Assembly (NCBI RefSeq): GCF_024648825.1
Contig: NZ_JANBBE010000007.1
Location: 124,001 to 188,000, forward strand
Length of the DNA stretch: 64,000 nucleotides
Reading direction: 5' to 3'
Source of the DNA: Lentzea californiensis
GTDB taxonomy: Bacteria > Actinomycetota > Actinomycetes > Mycobacteriales > Pseudonocardiaceae
In this document: positions 37,048-45,472 of the stretch, piece by piece
How the letters are laid out: each line of letters opens with the position of its first letter
Position numbering within the stretch: the stretch's first letter is position 1
Translations under genes and position numbers: made by a program
Notes under the pieces: generated by a model
Databases searched by the model: none
What the model was told of the DNA's origin: nothing
Seen by the model: only the letters and a program-made list of their open reading frames with translations

Positions 37048-38373
37048 ATGACCGATCTGGTGGTGGTCCTGCCCGGAATTCTCGGCAGCACGCTGCGCAA
37101 CGAGGACGGCATGGTGTGGGAGGTGTCGGGCAAGGCCGCGTTGCGCGCGGTGCTGACGCTCGGCCGCGGCCTGAAGAAGCTCAAGCTCCCGGAGGGCATC
37201 GGCGACGAGCACCCCGGCGACGGCGTCGAGCCCGTGGGGCTGATGGCGGACCTGCACGTCATCCCCGGCATCTGGACGCCGCTGAAGGGCTACGACCGGG
37301 TGACCAGGCGGATGAACTCGCTCGGCTACACCGTCGAGAAGGGCAACCTGTTGCTTTTCGCCTACGACTGGCGGCTGTCGAACCGCTACAACGGCGCGTT
37401 GCTGGCCCGGCGGGTGGACGAGGCGCTGGACCGGATCGGGCCTGACGCCAAGGTGAGCTTCGTCTGCCACTCGATGGGTGGGCTGGTCGCGCGGTGGTGC
37501 ATCGAGCAGTGCGGGATGGCGGAGCGGACCGCGAAGCTGATCACGATGGGCACGCCGTACCGCGGGGCGACCGCGGCGCTGGACCAGCTGGTCAACGGCG
37601 TGCGCAAGGAGCTCGGGCCGCTGGCGATCGACCTGACGGAGTTCGCGCGGTCGATGCCGTCGCTGCACCAGCTGCTGCCCGAGTACGCGTGCATCGAGTC
37701 CTCTGGTGGCCTCATCAAGACCACTGAGGTGTCGTTGCCCGAGCTCGACACGAAGATGGTCACGGACGCGATGGCGTTCCACGGCGCGTTGACCGACTCG
37801 TTCGCCGATCGGACGTACGCGATCCTCGGCGGTAAGCAGCCGACGGCCACCACTGCGCGTATCGCCGACGGCAAAGTCACCTGTTATCGCACGTACGAGG
37901 GCGACGAGCTGTACGGCGACTCGACCGTGCCGATGCTCGGTGCCGCACGCCGTGGCCTGGCGTTGGACTCGAACACGCTGCACCGCGTGACGGAGCAGCA
38001 CACGTCGTTGCAGGACAACGCCGCCGTACTGGACGCCGTGGAGTCGTTCCTGACCGCGAAGCCGATCGTCCCGCGCAACGTGACCTCGACCGAGCCGCAG
38101 GTCAGCGTGCCGGACCTGGCCCTGGCCGGGGAGGACCTGGAGGTCACCGTCGAACTGAAGGACACACCGGCACGGGCGCTGAAGGTGGCGGTGCTCGACG
38201 AGAACGGCAAACAGGTCGAATCGCGCAGTCCGGCGATCTCCGAGAGGATGTCGATCAGATTCGGTGAATTGACCCCCGGCGCCTACTACGTGCAGGTCAG
38301 CGGCATTTCGGTGGGCGCTCCGGTGGTCCCGGTGACCAGTGCGGTGCTCGTCGCGGATTGCCCCTCGGTCTGA
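37048..38373 (+). CDS. LCAT-like alpha/beta hydrolase (phospholipase/acyltransferase) with C-terminal beta domain
   Basis: A 441-residue protein. It opens with the oxyanion segment [10 protein letters not shown], then [19 protein letters not shown], the nucleophile elbow [12 protein letters not shown] with Ser142 (the first Gly of GxSxG is Cys here), acid Asp in [10 protein letters not shown] and His in TEQHTSL. Residues about 350-441 form a beta-sandwich-like module ([35 protein letters not shown]). There is no signal peptide or membrane helix, so it acts inside the cell, where its likely substrate is the cell's own membrane lipid. Its ATG follows the caspase-STAND stop without a gap, so the two are made together; it is the probable effector. 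Confidence 0.88.
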   Translation: MTDLVVVLPGILGSTLRNEDGMVWEVSGKAALRAVLTLGRGLKKLKLPEGIGDEHPGDGVEPVGLMADLHVIPGIWTPLKGYDRVTRRMNSLGYTVEKGNLLLFAYDWRLSNRYNGALLARRVDEALDRIGPDAKVSFVCHSMGGLVARWCIEQCGMAERTAKLITMGTPYRGATAALDQLVNGVRKELGPLAIDLTEFARSMPSLHQLLPEYACIESSGGLIKTTEVSLPELDTKMVTDAMAFHGALTDSFADRTYAILGGKQPTATTARIADGKVTCYRTYEGDELYGDSTVPMLGAARRGLALDSNTLHRVTEQHTSLQDNAAVLDAVESFLTAKPIVPRNVTSTEPQVSVPDLALAGEDLEVTVELKDTPARALKVAVLDENGKQVESRSPAISERMSIRFGELTPGAYYVQVSGISVGAPVVPVTSAVLVADCPSV

Positions 38374-38411
38374 CCGGGAGGACGATTCACCTCTGGCACG
38401 GAGGAGGCGCG

Positions 38412-40184
38412 ATGACCACGATCAAGCCAACGCCCGTAGTCCCCCATCCGGGGGCGGCGCGCGCACGACCCAAGGGCTCGTACTTCCTCCAGCTGTTCAA
38501 GACCACAGATCCCAAGCAGATCGGGATCATGTACCTGACCACGTCGTTCGTGTTCTTCATGATCGGCGGCGTGATGGCGTTGCTGATGCGCGCCGAGCTG
38601 GGGCGGCCGGGGCTGCAGTTCCTGTCGAACGAGCAGTACAACCAGCTGTTCACCATGCACGGCACGATCATGCTGCTGCTGTACGCGACGCCGATCCTGT
38701 TCGGGTTCGCGAACTTCATCCTGCCGCTGCAGATCGGCTCGCCGGACGTCGCGTTCCCGCGCCTGAACGCCTTCTCGTACTGGCTGTACCTGTTCGGGGC
38801 CATCATCACCGTCTCGGGGTTCCTGACGCCTGGTGGTGCGGCGGACTTCGGCTGGTTCGCCTACACCCCGTTGTCCTCCGCCGTGCACTCGCCGGGTGTC
38901 GGCGCGGACCTGTGGATCATGGGTCTGGCGGTGTCCGGTCTGGGCACGATCCTCGGCGCGGTCAACATGATCACCACGGTCGTGTGCCTGCGGGCGCCGG
39001 GCATGACGATGTTCCGGATGCCGGTCTTCACCTGGAACATCCTGGTGACGGCCGTGCTGATCCTGCTGGCGTTCCCGATCCTCACGGCCGCTTTGATGGG
39101 CCTGGCGGCGGACCGGCACCTCGGGGCGCACGTGTTCGACCCCGCCAACGGCGGCGTGATCCTGTGGCAGCACCTGTTCTGGTTCTTCGGCCATCCCGAG
39201 GTGTACATCGTCGCGTTGCCGTTCTTCGGGATCGTGACGGAGATCTTCCCCGTGTTCAGCCGCAAACCGCTGTTCGGCTACAAGGGCCTGGTGTTCGCGA
39301 CCCTCGCGATCGCGATGCTGTCCGTGGCCGTGTGGGCGCACCACATGTACGCGACGGGCGCGGTGCTGCTGCCGTTCTTCGCGCTGATGACGTTCCTCAT
39401 CGCGGTGCCGACGGGCATCAAGTTCTTCAACTGGATCGGCACGATGTGGAAGGGGCAGCTGACGTTCGAGACGCCGATGCTGTTCTCGATCGGCTTCCTC
39501 GTGACGTTCCTCTTCGGTGGCCTGACGGGCATCCTGCTCGCCTCACCGGCCGTCGACTTCCACGTGTCCGACACGTACTTCGTGGTGGCGCACTTCCACT
39601 ACGTGCTGTTCGGCACGATCGTGTTCGCCACGTACGCTGGCCTCTACTTCTGGTTCCCGAAGATGACCGGCCGGATGCTGGACGAGCCGCTGGGCAAGCT
39701 GCACTTCTGGACGACGTTCTTCGGCTTCCACGGCACGTTCCTCGTGCAGCACTGGCTGGGCAACGAGGGCATGCCACGCCGTTACGCCGACTACCTGCCC
39801 TCCGACGGCTTCACGTTCCTCAACACGCTCTCCACGATCGGCGCGTTCCTGCTCGGCGCGTCCGTGCTCCCGTTCGTGTGGAACGTCTTCCGGTCCTACC
39901 GCTACGGCGACCCGGCCCCGCAGGACGACCCGTGGGGCTACGGCAACTCGCTGGAGTGGGCCACGACCTCACCCCCGCCGCGGCACAACTTCACGGAGCT
40001 GCCGCGGATCCGCTCGGAGCGTCCGGCGTTCGAGCTGCACTACCCGCACATGGTGGAGCGGATGCGCGACGAGGCGCACTTCTCGCTGACCCATCCCGGC
40101 AAGCACCGGGCGGGCAAGGACGAGGTCACCGAGAAGGCGCTCGCGTCGACCGAACGGGACGGCACCGACACGGACGAGGACTAG
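38412..40184 (+). CDS. ctaD: Cytochrome c oxidase subunit I (CtaD)
   Basis: A 590-residue, 12-helix haem-copper oxidase core of the aa3 branch that reduces oxygen and pumps protons. Seen: [14 protein letters not shown] (haem a His), [17 protein letters not shown] (CuB His and cross-linked Tyr), [10 protein letters not shown] (CuB histidines) and [11 protein letters not shown] (haem a3 and a His). GGAGGAG precedes ATG 38412. It lies 38 bases after the LCAT-type gene but probably has its own promoter. No other oxidase subunit genes are nearby, usual for actinobacterial ctaD. Confidence 0.97.
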   Translation: MTTIKPTPVVPHPGAARARPKGSYFLQLFKTTDPKQIGIMYLTTSFVFFMIGGVMALLMRAELGRPGLQFLSNEQYNQLFTMHGTIMLLLYATPILFGFANFILPLQIGSPDVAFPRLNAFSYWLYLFGAIITVSGFLTPGGAADFGWFAYTPLSSAVHSPGVGADLWIMGLAVSGLGTILGAVNMITTVVCLRAPGMTMFRMPVFTWNILVTAVLILLAFPILTAALMGLAADRHLGAHVFDPANGGVILWQHLFWFFGHPEVYIVALPFFGIVTEIFPVFSRKPLFGYKGLVFATLAIAMLSVAVWAHHMYATGAVLLPFFALMTFLIAVPTGIKFFNWIGTMWKGQLTFETPMLFSIGFLVTFLFGGLTGILLASPAVDFHVSDTYFVVAHFHYVLFGTIVFATYAGLYFWFPKMTGRMLDEPLGKLHFWTTFFGFHGTFLVQHWLGNEGMPRRYADYLPSDGFTFLNTLSTIGAFLLGASVLPFVWNVFRSYRYGDPAPQDDPWGYGNSLEWATTSPPPRHNFTELPRIRSERPAFELHYPHMVERMRDEAHFSLTHPGKHRAGKDEVTEKALASTERDGTDTDED

Positions 40185-40993
40185 CGGCGGCCGGGAACCA
40201 TCCCGGCCTCGACGACGGCCTTGCTCAGCGGCGAGGCCAGTTCGACGAACCGCTGCTTCTCCTGGTCGGAGAGGACGTCGTAGGCCGCAGCGGCCATGTG
40301 GTCCGTGTCGTCCTCGATGCCCTGCCGCAGCTCGCGCCCCTTCTCCGTGAGCAGCTGGTCCTCGCCGACGAGCCCGCGCTTCCGCAGGTCCTCCAGCGTG
40401 GCCGCCCACTGCTCCTCGGACCACGCACGCGTCTTGCGCAGCGCTTCAGCCGGAACCTCACCGGTCGCGGCGTGCAGCACAAGCGCCTCGATGCCGGTGA
40501 CGTTGTGCCGGAGCAGGGCCGCGAGGTGCCCGTCGCCGCGGAACTCGCGCAGCAGCGTCTGGGCGTGGAACAGCTGCAGGCGGGGTTCGTCCGGCCACGG
40601 CAGGGCGGCGTGCGCGGCGAACAACGTGCGGCCGTGCGGCATCTCCTTGGACCGCTCGGCAGCCCGCTTCGCCAGCTCGTTGATCTCCTTGAGGTCGTCC
40701 GGCAGGACCTTCTTGAGAGCCTCGTCCGCCGCCTCCCACCGCAGTTCGAGCATGCGCTCCGGCGAGACCGTCTCCCACGCCTGCGGGATGCGCGCCCGCA
40801 CGATCGCGGGGTTGAAGTTGTAGAACGTCGCGATCACGACCTCGGCCCCGACCGCCCCCAGCGCCGCCGCCCGGGACGCGAAGTAGCCGCCGGGCCGGTC
40901 GAGACCGGCGCTCGCGTACCGCGAGTCGGCCTCCGGGGCGAAGTAGATCATTCCGTGCACGGCCTCGAGCGAGCGAAACAGAGTCCTGATCAT
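40181..40993 (-). CDS. SCO6745-family protein (SalK-like)
   Basis: A 270-residue protein, mostly helical, beginning [21 protein letters not shown] and carrying [32 protein letters not shown]. The later part ([37 protein letters not shown]) resembles a winged helix. This actinobacterial family includes SalK from salinomycin-type clusters and has no proven activity. It converges on ctaD with a four-base overlap of stops and is divergent from the DUF4240 gene. Confidence 0.82.
   Translation of the reverse strand: MIRTLFRSLEAVHGMIYFAPEADSRYASAGLDRPGGYFASRAAALGAVGAEVVIATFYNFNPAIVRARIPQAWETVSPERMLELRWEAADEALKKVLPDDLKEINELAKRAAERSKEMPHGRTLFAAHAALPWPDEPRLQLFHAQTLLREFRGDGHLAALLRHNVTGIEALVLHAATGEVPAEALRKTRAWSEEQWAATLEDLRKRGLVGEDQLLTEKGRELRQGIEDDTDHMAAAAYDVLSDQEKQRFVELASPLSKAVVEAGMVPGRR
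40189..40208 (+). terminator. Hairpin just after ctaD, inside the converging gene
   Basis: GGCCGGGA-ACCA-TCCCGGCC, eight perfect pairs, starts five bases after the ctaD stop and lies within the last codons of the minus-strand gene. Confidence 0.6.
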
Positions 40994-41038
40994 GTCTACA
41001 ACCTAGAACCTCCCGGCTCGTAAGTCAGGCGCCAAAAA

Positions 41039-41061
41039 TTGTCAGACCTCCCTGCCATGCT
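41039..41061 (+). promoter_or_regulatory. Near-match to the PafBC-type promoter
   Basis: TTGTCAGAC at 41039-41047, eight bases, then CATGCT at 41056-41061: the same first half as the site before the nuclease gene, with one mismatch in the -10 (C for T). The predicted transcription start falls at 41068-41069, exactly on a GTG. Confidence 0.4.
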
Positions 41062-41068
41062 CAGCGAC

Positions 41069-41605
41069 GTGGATCCGAACAACTTCTGGAAGCTCATCGC
41101 CGACGCCAGGGCGAGCGTGGCCGACCCGTCCGACGGCGACGCCGTGGCGGCCGCGGCCACCACCCTGCTCGCCGAGCGGCCGCCCGCCGAGATCGTCGCG
41201 ACCCAGCAGGTCCTGTGGGAGGTGCTGACCACCTCGTACCAGAACCCGCTGTGGGCGGCGGCCTACGTGATCAACGGCGGCTGCTCGGACGACGGCTTCG
41301 ACTACTTCCGCGGCTGGCTGGTCACCCAGGGAGAGGAGGTCTACACGGCCGTCCTGGCCGACCCCGACTCGCTGGCGGCCTTACCCGCGGTGGTGGCGGC
41401 CGCCGAGTCCGGCGAGGAGTTCGAGTGCCAGGAGGCCCTGTCGATCGCGTGGAACGCCCACCTGAAGGCGACGGGCATGCAGCTGCCGCAGGACGCTTTC
41501 CGCATCCGCTACCCCGACCTCGATCCGGAGTGGGACTTCGACTTCGACGACAGCGCCGAAATGGCCCCTCGTCTCCCCCGCCTGGCAGCGCTCTACGACC
41601 TCTGA
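41069..41605 (+). CDS. DUF4240 domain protein
   Basis: A 178-residue soluble acidic protein. It has the family start DPNNFWKLIADARAS, then LWEVLTTSYQNPLWAAAYVINGGCSDDGFDYFRGWLVTQGEEV and LPAVVAAAESGEEFECQEALS. DUF4240 proteins are common in actinobacteria and unassigned; some lie next to toxin-immunity or predicted DNA-modifying genes. GTG 41069 fits both the usual MDxxxFW start and the promoter above; ATG 41057 is the alternative. Confidence 0.82.
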   Translation: MDPNNFWKLIADARASVADPSDGDAVAAAATTLLAERPPAEIVATQQVLWEVLTTSYQNPLWAAAYVINGGCSDDGFDYFRGWLVTQGEEVYTAVLADPDSLAALPAVVAAAESGEEFECQEALSIAWNAHLKATGMQLPQDAFRIRYPDLDPEWDFDFDDSAEMAPRLPRLAALYDL

Positions 41606-41940
41606 GCGACGAGCACGCCGAACGCCACGTGGTCCAGCCACTGCGGAACCCGCGGCAGAGCGCGGATCTGCGCGTTGTGGCGCCCGACGACCTCCAGGTC
41701 GAGGGCGGCGATCAGTAACCCGGCCACGGCACCAGCTACGGCACCCCGCACTCGAAGCCGCGTCAGCACGACCGTCCAGAACGCTGACACGGCGAGGTGC
41801 ACCGCCACGCCTTCACGCACCCCACCGCCGGCCAACGACCCGGCAGCCCTGGTGGCGCGCAACACGTCGTCGCCCGTCACCAGCGCGTGCACGGTGGACG
41901 GCACGCCGCTCAGCACGACCGCGAGGAGGTACCGGCGCAT
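41593..41940 (-). CDS. Small membrane protein downstream of the VWA gene
   Basis: A 115-residue protein with about three hydrophobic segments (YLLAVVLSGVPSTVHALV, GVAVHLAVSAFWTVVLTRL, AVAGAVAGLLIAALDLEVVG). Its ATG overlaps the VWA stop (tgATG), so it is coupled to the ATPase-VWA pair. The end overlaps DUF4240 by 13 bases tail to tail. I do not recognise a family. Confidence 0.7.
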   Translation of the reverse strand: MRRYLLAVVLSGVPSTVHALVTGDDVLRATRAAGSLAGGGVREGVAVHLAVSAFWTVVLTRLRVRGAVAGAVAGLLIAALDLEVVGRHNAQIRALPRVPQWLDHVAFGVLVAQRS

Positions 41941-43868
41941 CACCGCCGCCGGCGCCGGGACTTCAGGTAGTCGCTGACCACGGCCGCGCCGAGGCCTTCC
42001 TCGTCCGCCGACACCACTCGCCCGCCACCCCGCCGGGCCACGATGTCGACGAACGCGGCCAGCCGCGGGTCGTCGCCCAGCTTGAACACCGAGATCGTCG
42101 CGCCGAGCCGGGCCAGCGCGTCGACCTCGTTCAGGGTCTTGGCGAGGGTCCGGGGCAGCGGCGGGTAGTTGAACTCCGCGTCACCCTCGGGTTCGAGGTG
42201 GGCGGTGGGTTCGCCGTCGGTCACGACCAGCACCACGGGTTGCGCGTCGGGATGGCGCCGGACGTGGCGCCCGGCCAGCAACAGGGCGTGGTGCAGGTTC
42301 GTGCCCTGCTCCCACACACCTTCCAGAGCCGTCAGCTGTCCGATGTCCACGGCCTCGGCATAACGCCCGAACGTCACCAGCTGAAGAGCATCCGTCCGGA
42401 AACGGGTGCGCACGAGGTGGTGCAACGCCAACGCCGTGCGTTTCATCGGCACCCAACGGCCGTCCTGCACCATCGACCAGGAGGTGTCGACGCACAACGC
42501 GACGGCCGCACGGGTGCGGTGTTCGGTCTCGGACACTTCGAGGTCCACGACGTCCATGGACATCTTGCCGGACCGCAGCACGGAGTTGCGCAGGGTTCGT
42601 GGCACGTCCCAGGGTTCGGTGTCGCCGAACTGCCACGGGCGGGTCGAGCCGATCAGTTCGCCCGCGGCACCGGCCGAGGTGGTCTCGCGGGAGCCCTGCG
42701 ACGAACGCAGCTGGTCCACGACGCCGCGCAGGGCCGTTTCGCCGAGGCGCCGCAACGCTTTCGGCGTCAGCTTCAGGGAACCGTCGGGGGCGCGTTCCAC
42801 GATGTTCTGCGAACGCAGTGCCTTCTCCAGCTCCGCGAGGCGGCGGGCGTCGACGGTGGCCGACTCGCCCAGCTGGCGTTCCAGCGCCTCCAAGTCGATG
42901 TCCTCCAGGCGGGCGCCCGGATACGACTGGGAGAGCTGCTCGGCCAGCGCGTCGAGTTCGGCCAGGTCCGCCATGGCCTGCGCGCCCTCGCCCAGGCCCA
43001 GCGGGTCCTGGCCGCGGAAGCGGGCGGACGACGTCCAGTCCTCGCCAGGCCGCAGGCGTTGCAACAGGGAGTCCAGCGTGGACAGGGAGGAGCCGATGCC
43101 GCCGAAGGCCTGCTGGGACAGCGCGGACAGCTCGGCGCGTTGAGCGTCGGTCATCGAGTTCATCATGCGTTGCGCGGCGGCCGAACGGGCGGCCAGGGCG
43201 TCGATCAGCTCGTCGACGTTGCGGGGCTTCTCCGGGAAGAACTCGCCGTGCTTGCGCATGAAGTCGTCGAACATGCGCGGCGTGTCCGGCGAACCCGACG
43301 CGTGCGCCTCCAGCAGCGAGTTGAGGTCCTGCAGCATGCGCTGGATGCGCTCGACGTCACGAGAGTCCACATTGGACATCGCTTCCTTCATGCCCTGGAA
43401 GCGCTGGTCCAGCAGTTCGCGGCCGAGCAGGTCGCGGATCTGTTCGAACGCCTCGCGCGCCTCCTCGGAACGCCAGTCGTAGGAAGAGAGTTCCTGCACG
43501 GCCGCGGCGGTGCCCGACGGCAGGGCGTCGAGCTGGGCCTCGCGGAAGCGCGCGTCGTCGGACGGGTCCGGGAACAGCGCCCGGCGCTCGGCTTCGACCG
43601 CGCGATCCAACAGCTGCTTGACCTCGGTCAGCGTGCCGTCCAGGCGGTGCCGGCGCTGGATCGACGCACGGCGCTGCCACAGGCGCGAGGTCAGGTCGTC
43701 GAGGCCGCGGGTGCCGTCGACGCCGCGGCGCAGCAGTTCGCGCAGGGCGGACGACGGCGAGGCGCCCTCCATGACCTCGCGGCCGAGCTCGTCCACGGCC
43801 GCGCGGAGGTCGACCGGGGGCGCCAGCGGATCGGCGCCGCCGCCCCAGCGTCCGTAGCGGTATCTCAT
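41940..43868 (-). CDS. VWA-domain protein partnered with a MoxR-like ATPase
   Basis: A 642-residue protein. The N-terminal two thirds are helical (RELLRRGVDGTRGLDDLTSRLWQRR, EAREAFEQIRDLLGRELLDQRF, MTDAQRAELSALSQQAFGG). The C-terminal VWA domain (about 455-640) has an intact MIDAS: DTSWSM, the Thr in GRYAEAVDIGQLT/QGTNLHHAL region and VVTDGEP. With the upstream ATPase it resembles M. tuberculosis Rv0959-Rv0958. Such pairs act as metal-insertion or protein-remodelling machines; the client here is unknown. Confidence 0.9.
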   Translation of the reverse strand: MRYRYGRWGGGADPLAPPVDLRAAVDELGREVMEGASPSSALRELLRRGVDGTRGLDDLTSRLWQRRASIQRRHRLDGTLTEVKQLLDRAVEAERRALFPDPSDDARFREAQLDALPSGTAAAVQELSSYDWRSEEAREAFEQIRDLLGRELLDQRFQGMKEAMSNVDSRDVERIQRMLQDLNSLLEAHASGSPDTPRMFDDFMRKHGEFFPEKPRNVDELIDALAARSAAAQRMMNSMTDAQRAELSALSQQAFGGIGSSLSTLDSLLQRLRPGEDWTSSARFRGQDPLGLGEGAQAMADLAELDALAEQLSQSYPGARLEDIDLEALERQLGESATVDARRLAELEKALRSQNIVERAPDGSLKLTPKALRRLGETALRGVVDQLRSSQGSRETTSAGAAGELIGSTRPWQFGDTEPWDVPRTLRNSVLRSGKMSMDVVDLEVSETEHRTRAAVALCVDTSWSMVQDGRWVPMKRTALALHHLVRTRFRTDALQLVTFGRYAEAVDIGQLTALEGVWEQGTNLHHALLLAGRHVRRHPDAQPVVLVVTDGEPTAHLEPEGDAEFNYPPLPRTLAKTLNEVDALARLGATISVFKLGDDPRLAAFVDIVARRGGGRVVSADEEGLGAAVVSDYLKSRRRRR

Positions 43869-43980
43869 CGGTTCGCCTCCGTCGAGGAAATCAGCCGATC
43901 GACCCGGGCAACTGCCGCCGGGCCGGCGGGAAGTCAGGTCCGTGGAGGGGACACCGTCCCTTCACTGCTGCCCCCAGGCG

Positions 43981-44013
43981 GCGAGCCGGGAAACAAGAAG
44001 TTCCCCGGCTCGC
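43981..44013 (-). terminator. Hairpin after the AAA ATPase gene
   Basis: GCGAGCCGGG at 43981-43990 pairs with CCCGGCTCGC at 44004-44013. It follows the ATPase stop by 12 bases, so only part of the transcription may continue into the VWA gene 113 bases further on. Confidence 0.7.
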
Positions 44014-44025
44014 CGCGGGAAGGGG

Positions 44026-45435
44026 TCAGCCGTACACGGATCGGTCGTCGTCCGAGGAGTTGTCCTTCGACAGGTTGCGCGTCAGGTACAGCGACTCCAG
44101 GGCCAGCTCCACGGCCGAGGCGATGCGGCCGACGGGGTCCTTCGGGCCCGCGCCCAGCCGTGCCGCGACCTCGTGCAGGATCGGCAGCTCGGGCAACGCG
44201 GCCAGCAGGTCACCGGCGTGCACGCGGTCTCCCGTGGCGACGGGGTGGCCGTCCGAGACGACTTCGGCCAGCGCGCGCAGGTTCAGCCCGGCCAAGCGGG
44301 CCCGGGCGGTGTCGGCGATGGAGCGGCGCAGCAGGTGGACCAGCACCTCTTCCTCACGGCCCTCCTCCCCCGCCTCGAACTCGAGCTTGCCGCGCAGCAC
44401 TTCCGGCACCGACTCCAGGTCGACCGGGCGGGCGATGGCCGGGGTCTCGCCGATCAGCGCGGACCGGCGCAGCGCCGACGCCGCGACGGTCTCCGCCGCC
44501 GCGACCGCGAACCGGGCCGAGACACCGGAGCGCTGGTCGATCGACGACGACTCGCGCAGGTGCCGCACGAACCGGGCGATGATCTCCAGCAGGTGGTCGC
44601 CCACCTCGGCGACCAGGTCCGCCTCCTGGCGCACCAGGTCGACCTCGGCCTCGATCTCCAACGGGTAGTGCGTGCGCACCTCGGCGCCGAAGCGGTCCTT
44701 CAGCGGCGTGATGATGCGGCCGCGGTTCGTGTAGTCCTCGGGGTTTGCGGTCGCCACGAGCAGCACGTCCAGCGGCAGCCGCAGCGTGTAGCCGCGGACC
44801 TGGATGTCGCGCTCCTCCATGACGTTGAGCAACGACACCTGGATGCGTTCGGCCAGGTCGGGGAGCTCGTTGATGGCGATGATGCCGCGGTGGGCACGCG
44901 GGAGCATGCCGTAGTGGATGGTCTCCGGGTCACCGAGCGACCGCCCTTCGGCCACCTTCACCGGGTCGACGTCGCCGACCAGGTCGCCTACGGACGTGTC
45001 GGGTGTCGCGAGCTTCTCCGCGTAGCGCTCGCCGCGGTGCCGCCACACCACCGGCAGGTCGTCGCCGAGCTCGGCGGCACGCCGCTTCGACTCCGGAGTG
45101 ATCGGGTCGAGCGGGTGTTCGCCCAGCTCGGAGCCCTCGATGACGGGTGTCCACTCGTCGAGCAACGAGATCAGGCCGCGCAGCAGGCGGGTCTTGCCCT
45201 GCCCGCGCTCGCCGAGCAGGACGACGTCGTGGCCGGCGAGCAGCGCGCGTTCGAGCTGCGGGAGCACCGTGCGGTCGAAACCGACGATGCCGGGCCACGG
45301 GTTGCGTCCTTCGCGCAGGGCCGCGAGGAGGTTCTCCCTGATCTCGGTCTTGACGCCGCGCGGCAGGTGCCCGGCGGCGCGCAGTTCGCCCGCCGTGCGG
45401 GCCAGGTTCTGGGTCACGCAGACGACGCTACGCAC
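44026..45435 (-). CDS. MoxR/Mg-chelatase-like AAA+ ATPase
   Basis: A 469-residue ATPase. Walker A is GERGQGKTRLL, the Walker B region is GIIAINELPDL with Asn before Glu, and sensor I is LLVATANPEDYTNRGRIITPLKDRFGA, close to ChlI/BchI. The helical lid carries IARFVRHLRESSSIDQRSGVSARFAV. The frame allows GTG 45435 or GTG 45417; the former has a weak AGG site. The following VWA protein is its presumed partner. It corresponds to Rv0958 in kind and length. Confidence 0.92.
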   Translation of the reverse strand: MRSVVCVTQNLARTAGELRAAGHLPRGVKTEIRENLLAALREGRNPWPGIVGFDRTVLPQLERALLAGHDVVLLGERGQGKTRLLRGLISLLDEWTPVIEGSELGEHPLDPITPESKRRAAELGDDLPVVWRHRGERYAEKLATPDTSVGDLVGDVDPVKVAEGRSLGDPETIHYGMLPRAHRGIIAINELPDLAERIQVSLLNVMEERDIQVRGYTLRLPLDVLLVATANPEDYTNRGRIITPLKDRFGAEVRTHYPLEIEAEVDLVRQEADLVAEVGDHLLEIIARFVRHLRESSSIDQRSGVSARFAVAAAETVAASALRRSALIGETPAIARPVDLESVPEVLRGKLEFEAGEEGREEEVLVHLLRRSIADTARARLAGLNLRALAEVVSDGHPVATGDRVHAGDLLAALPELPILHEVAARLGAGPKDPVGRIASAVELALESLYLTRNLSKDNSSDDDRSVYG

Positions 45436-45472
45436 CAGAACCTGACCCGTCGACGTGGAGCGACTCCAGGGC

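Noticed and set aside
37048-40184. ctaD as part of the caspase-LCAT module
   Set aside because: It has its own strong ribosome site, is a housekeeping respiratory gene and is typically a single gene in actinobacteria.
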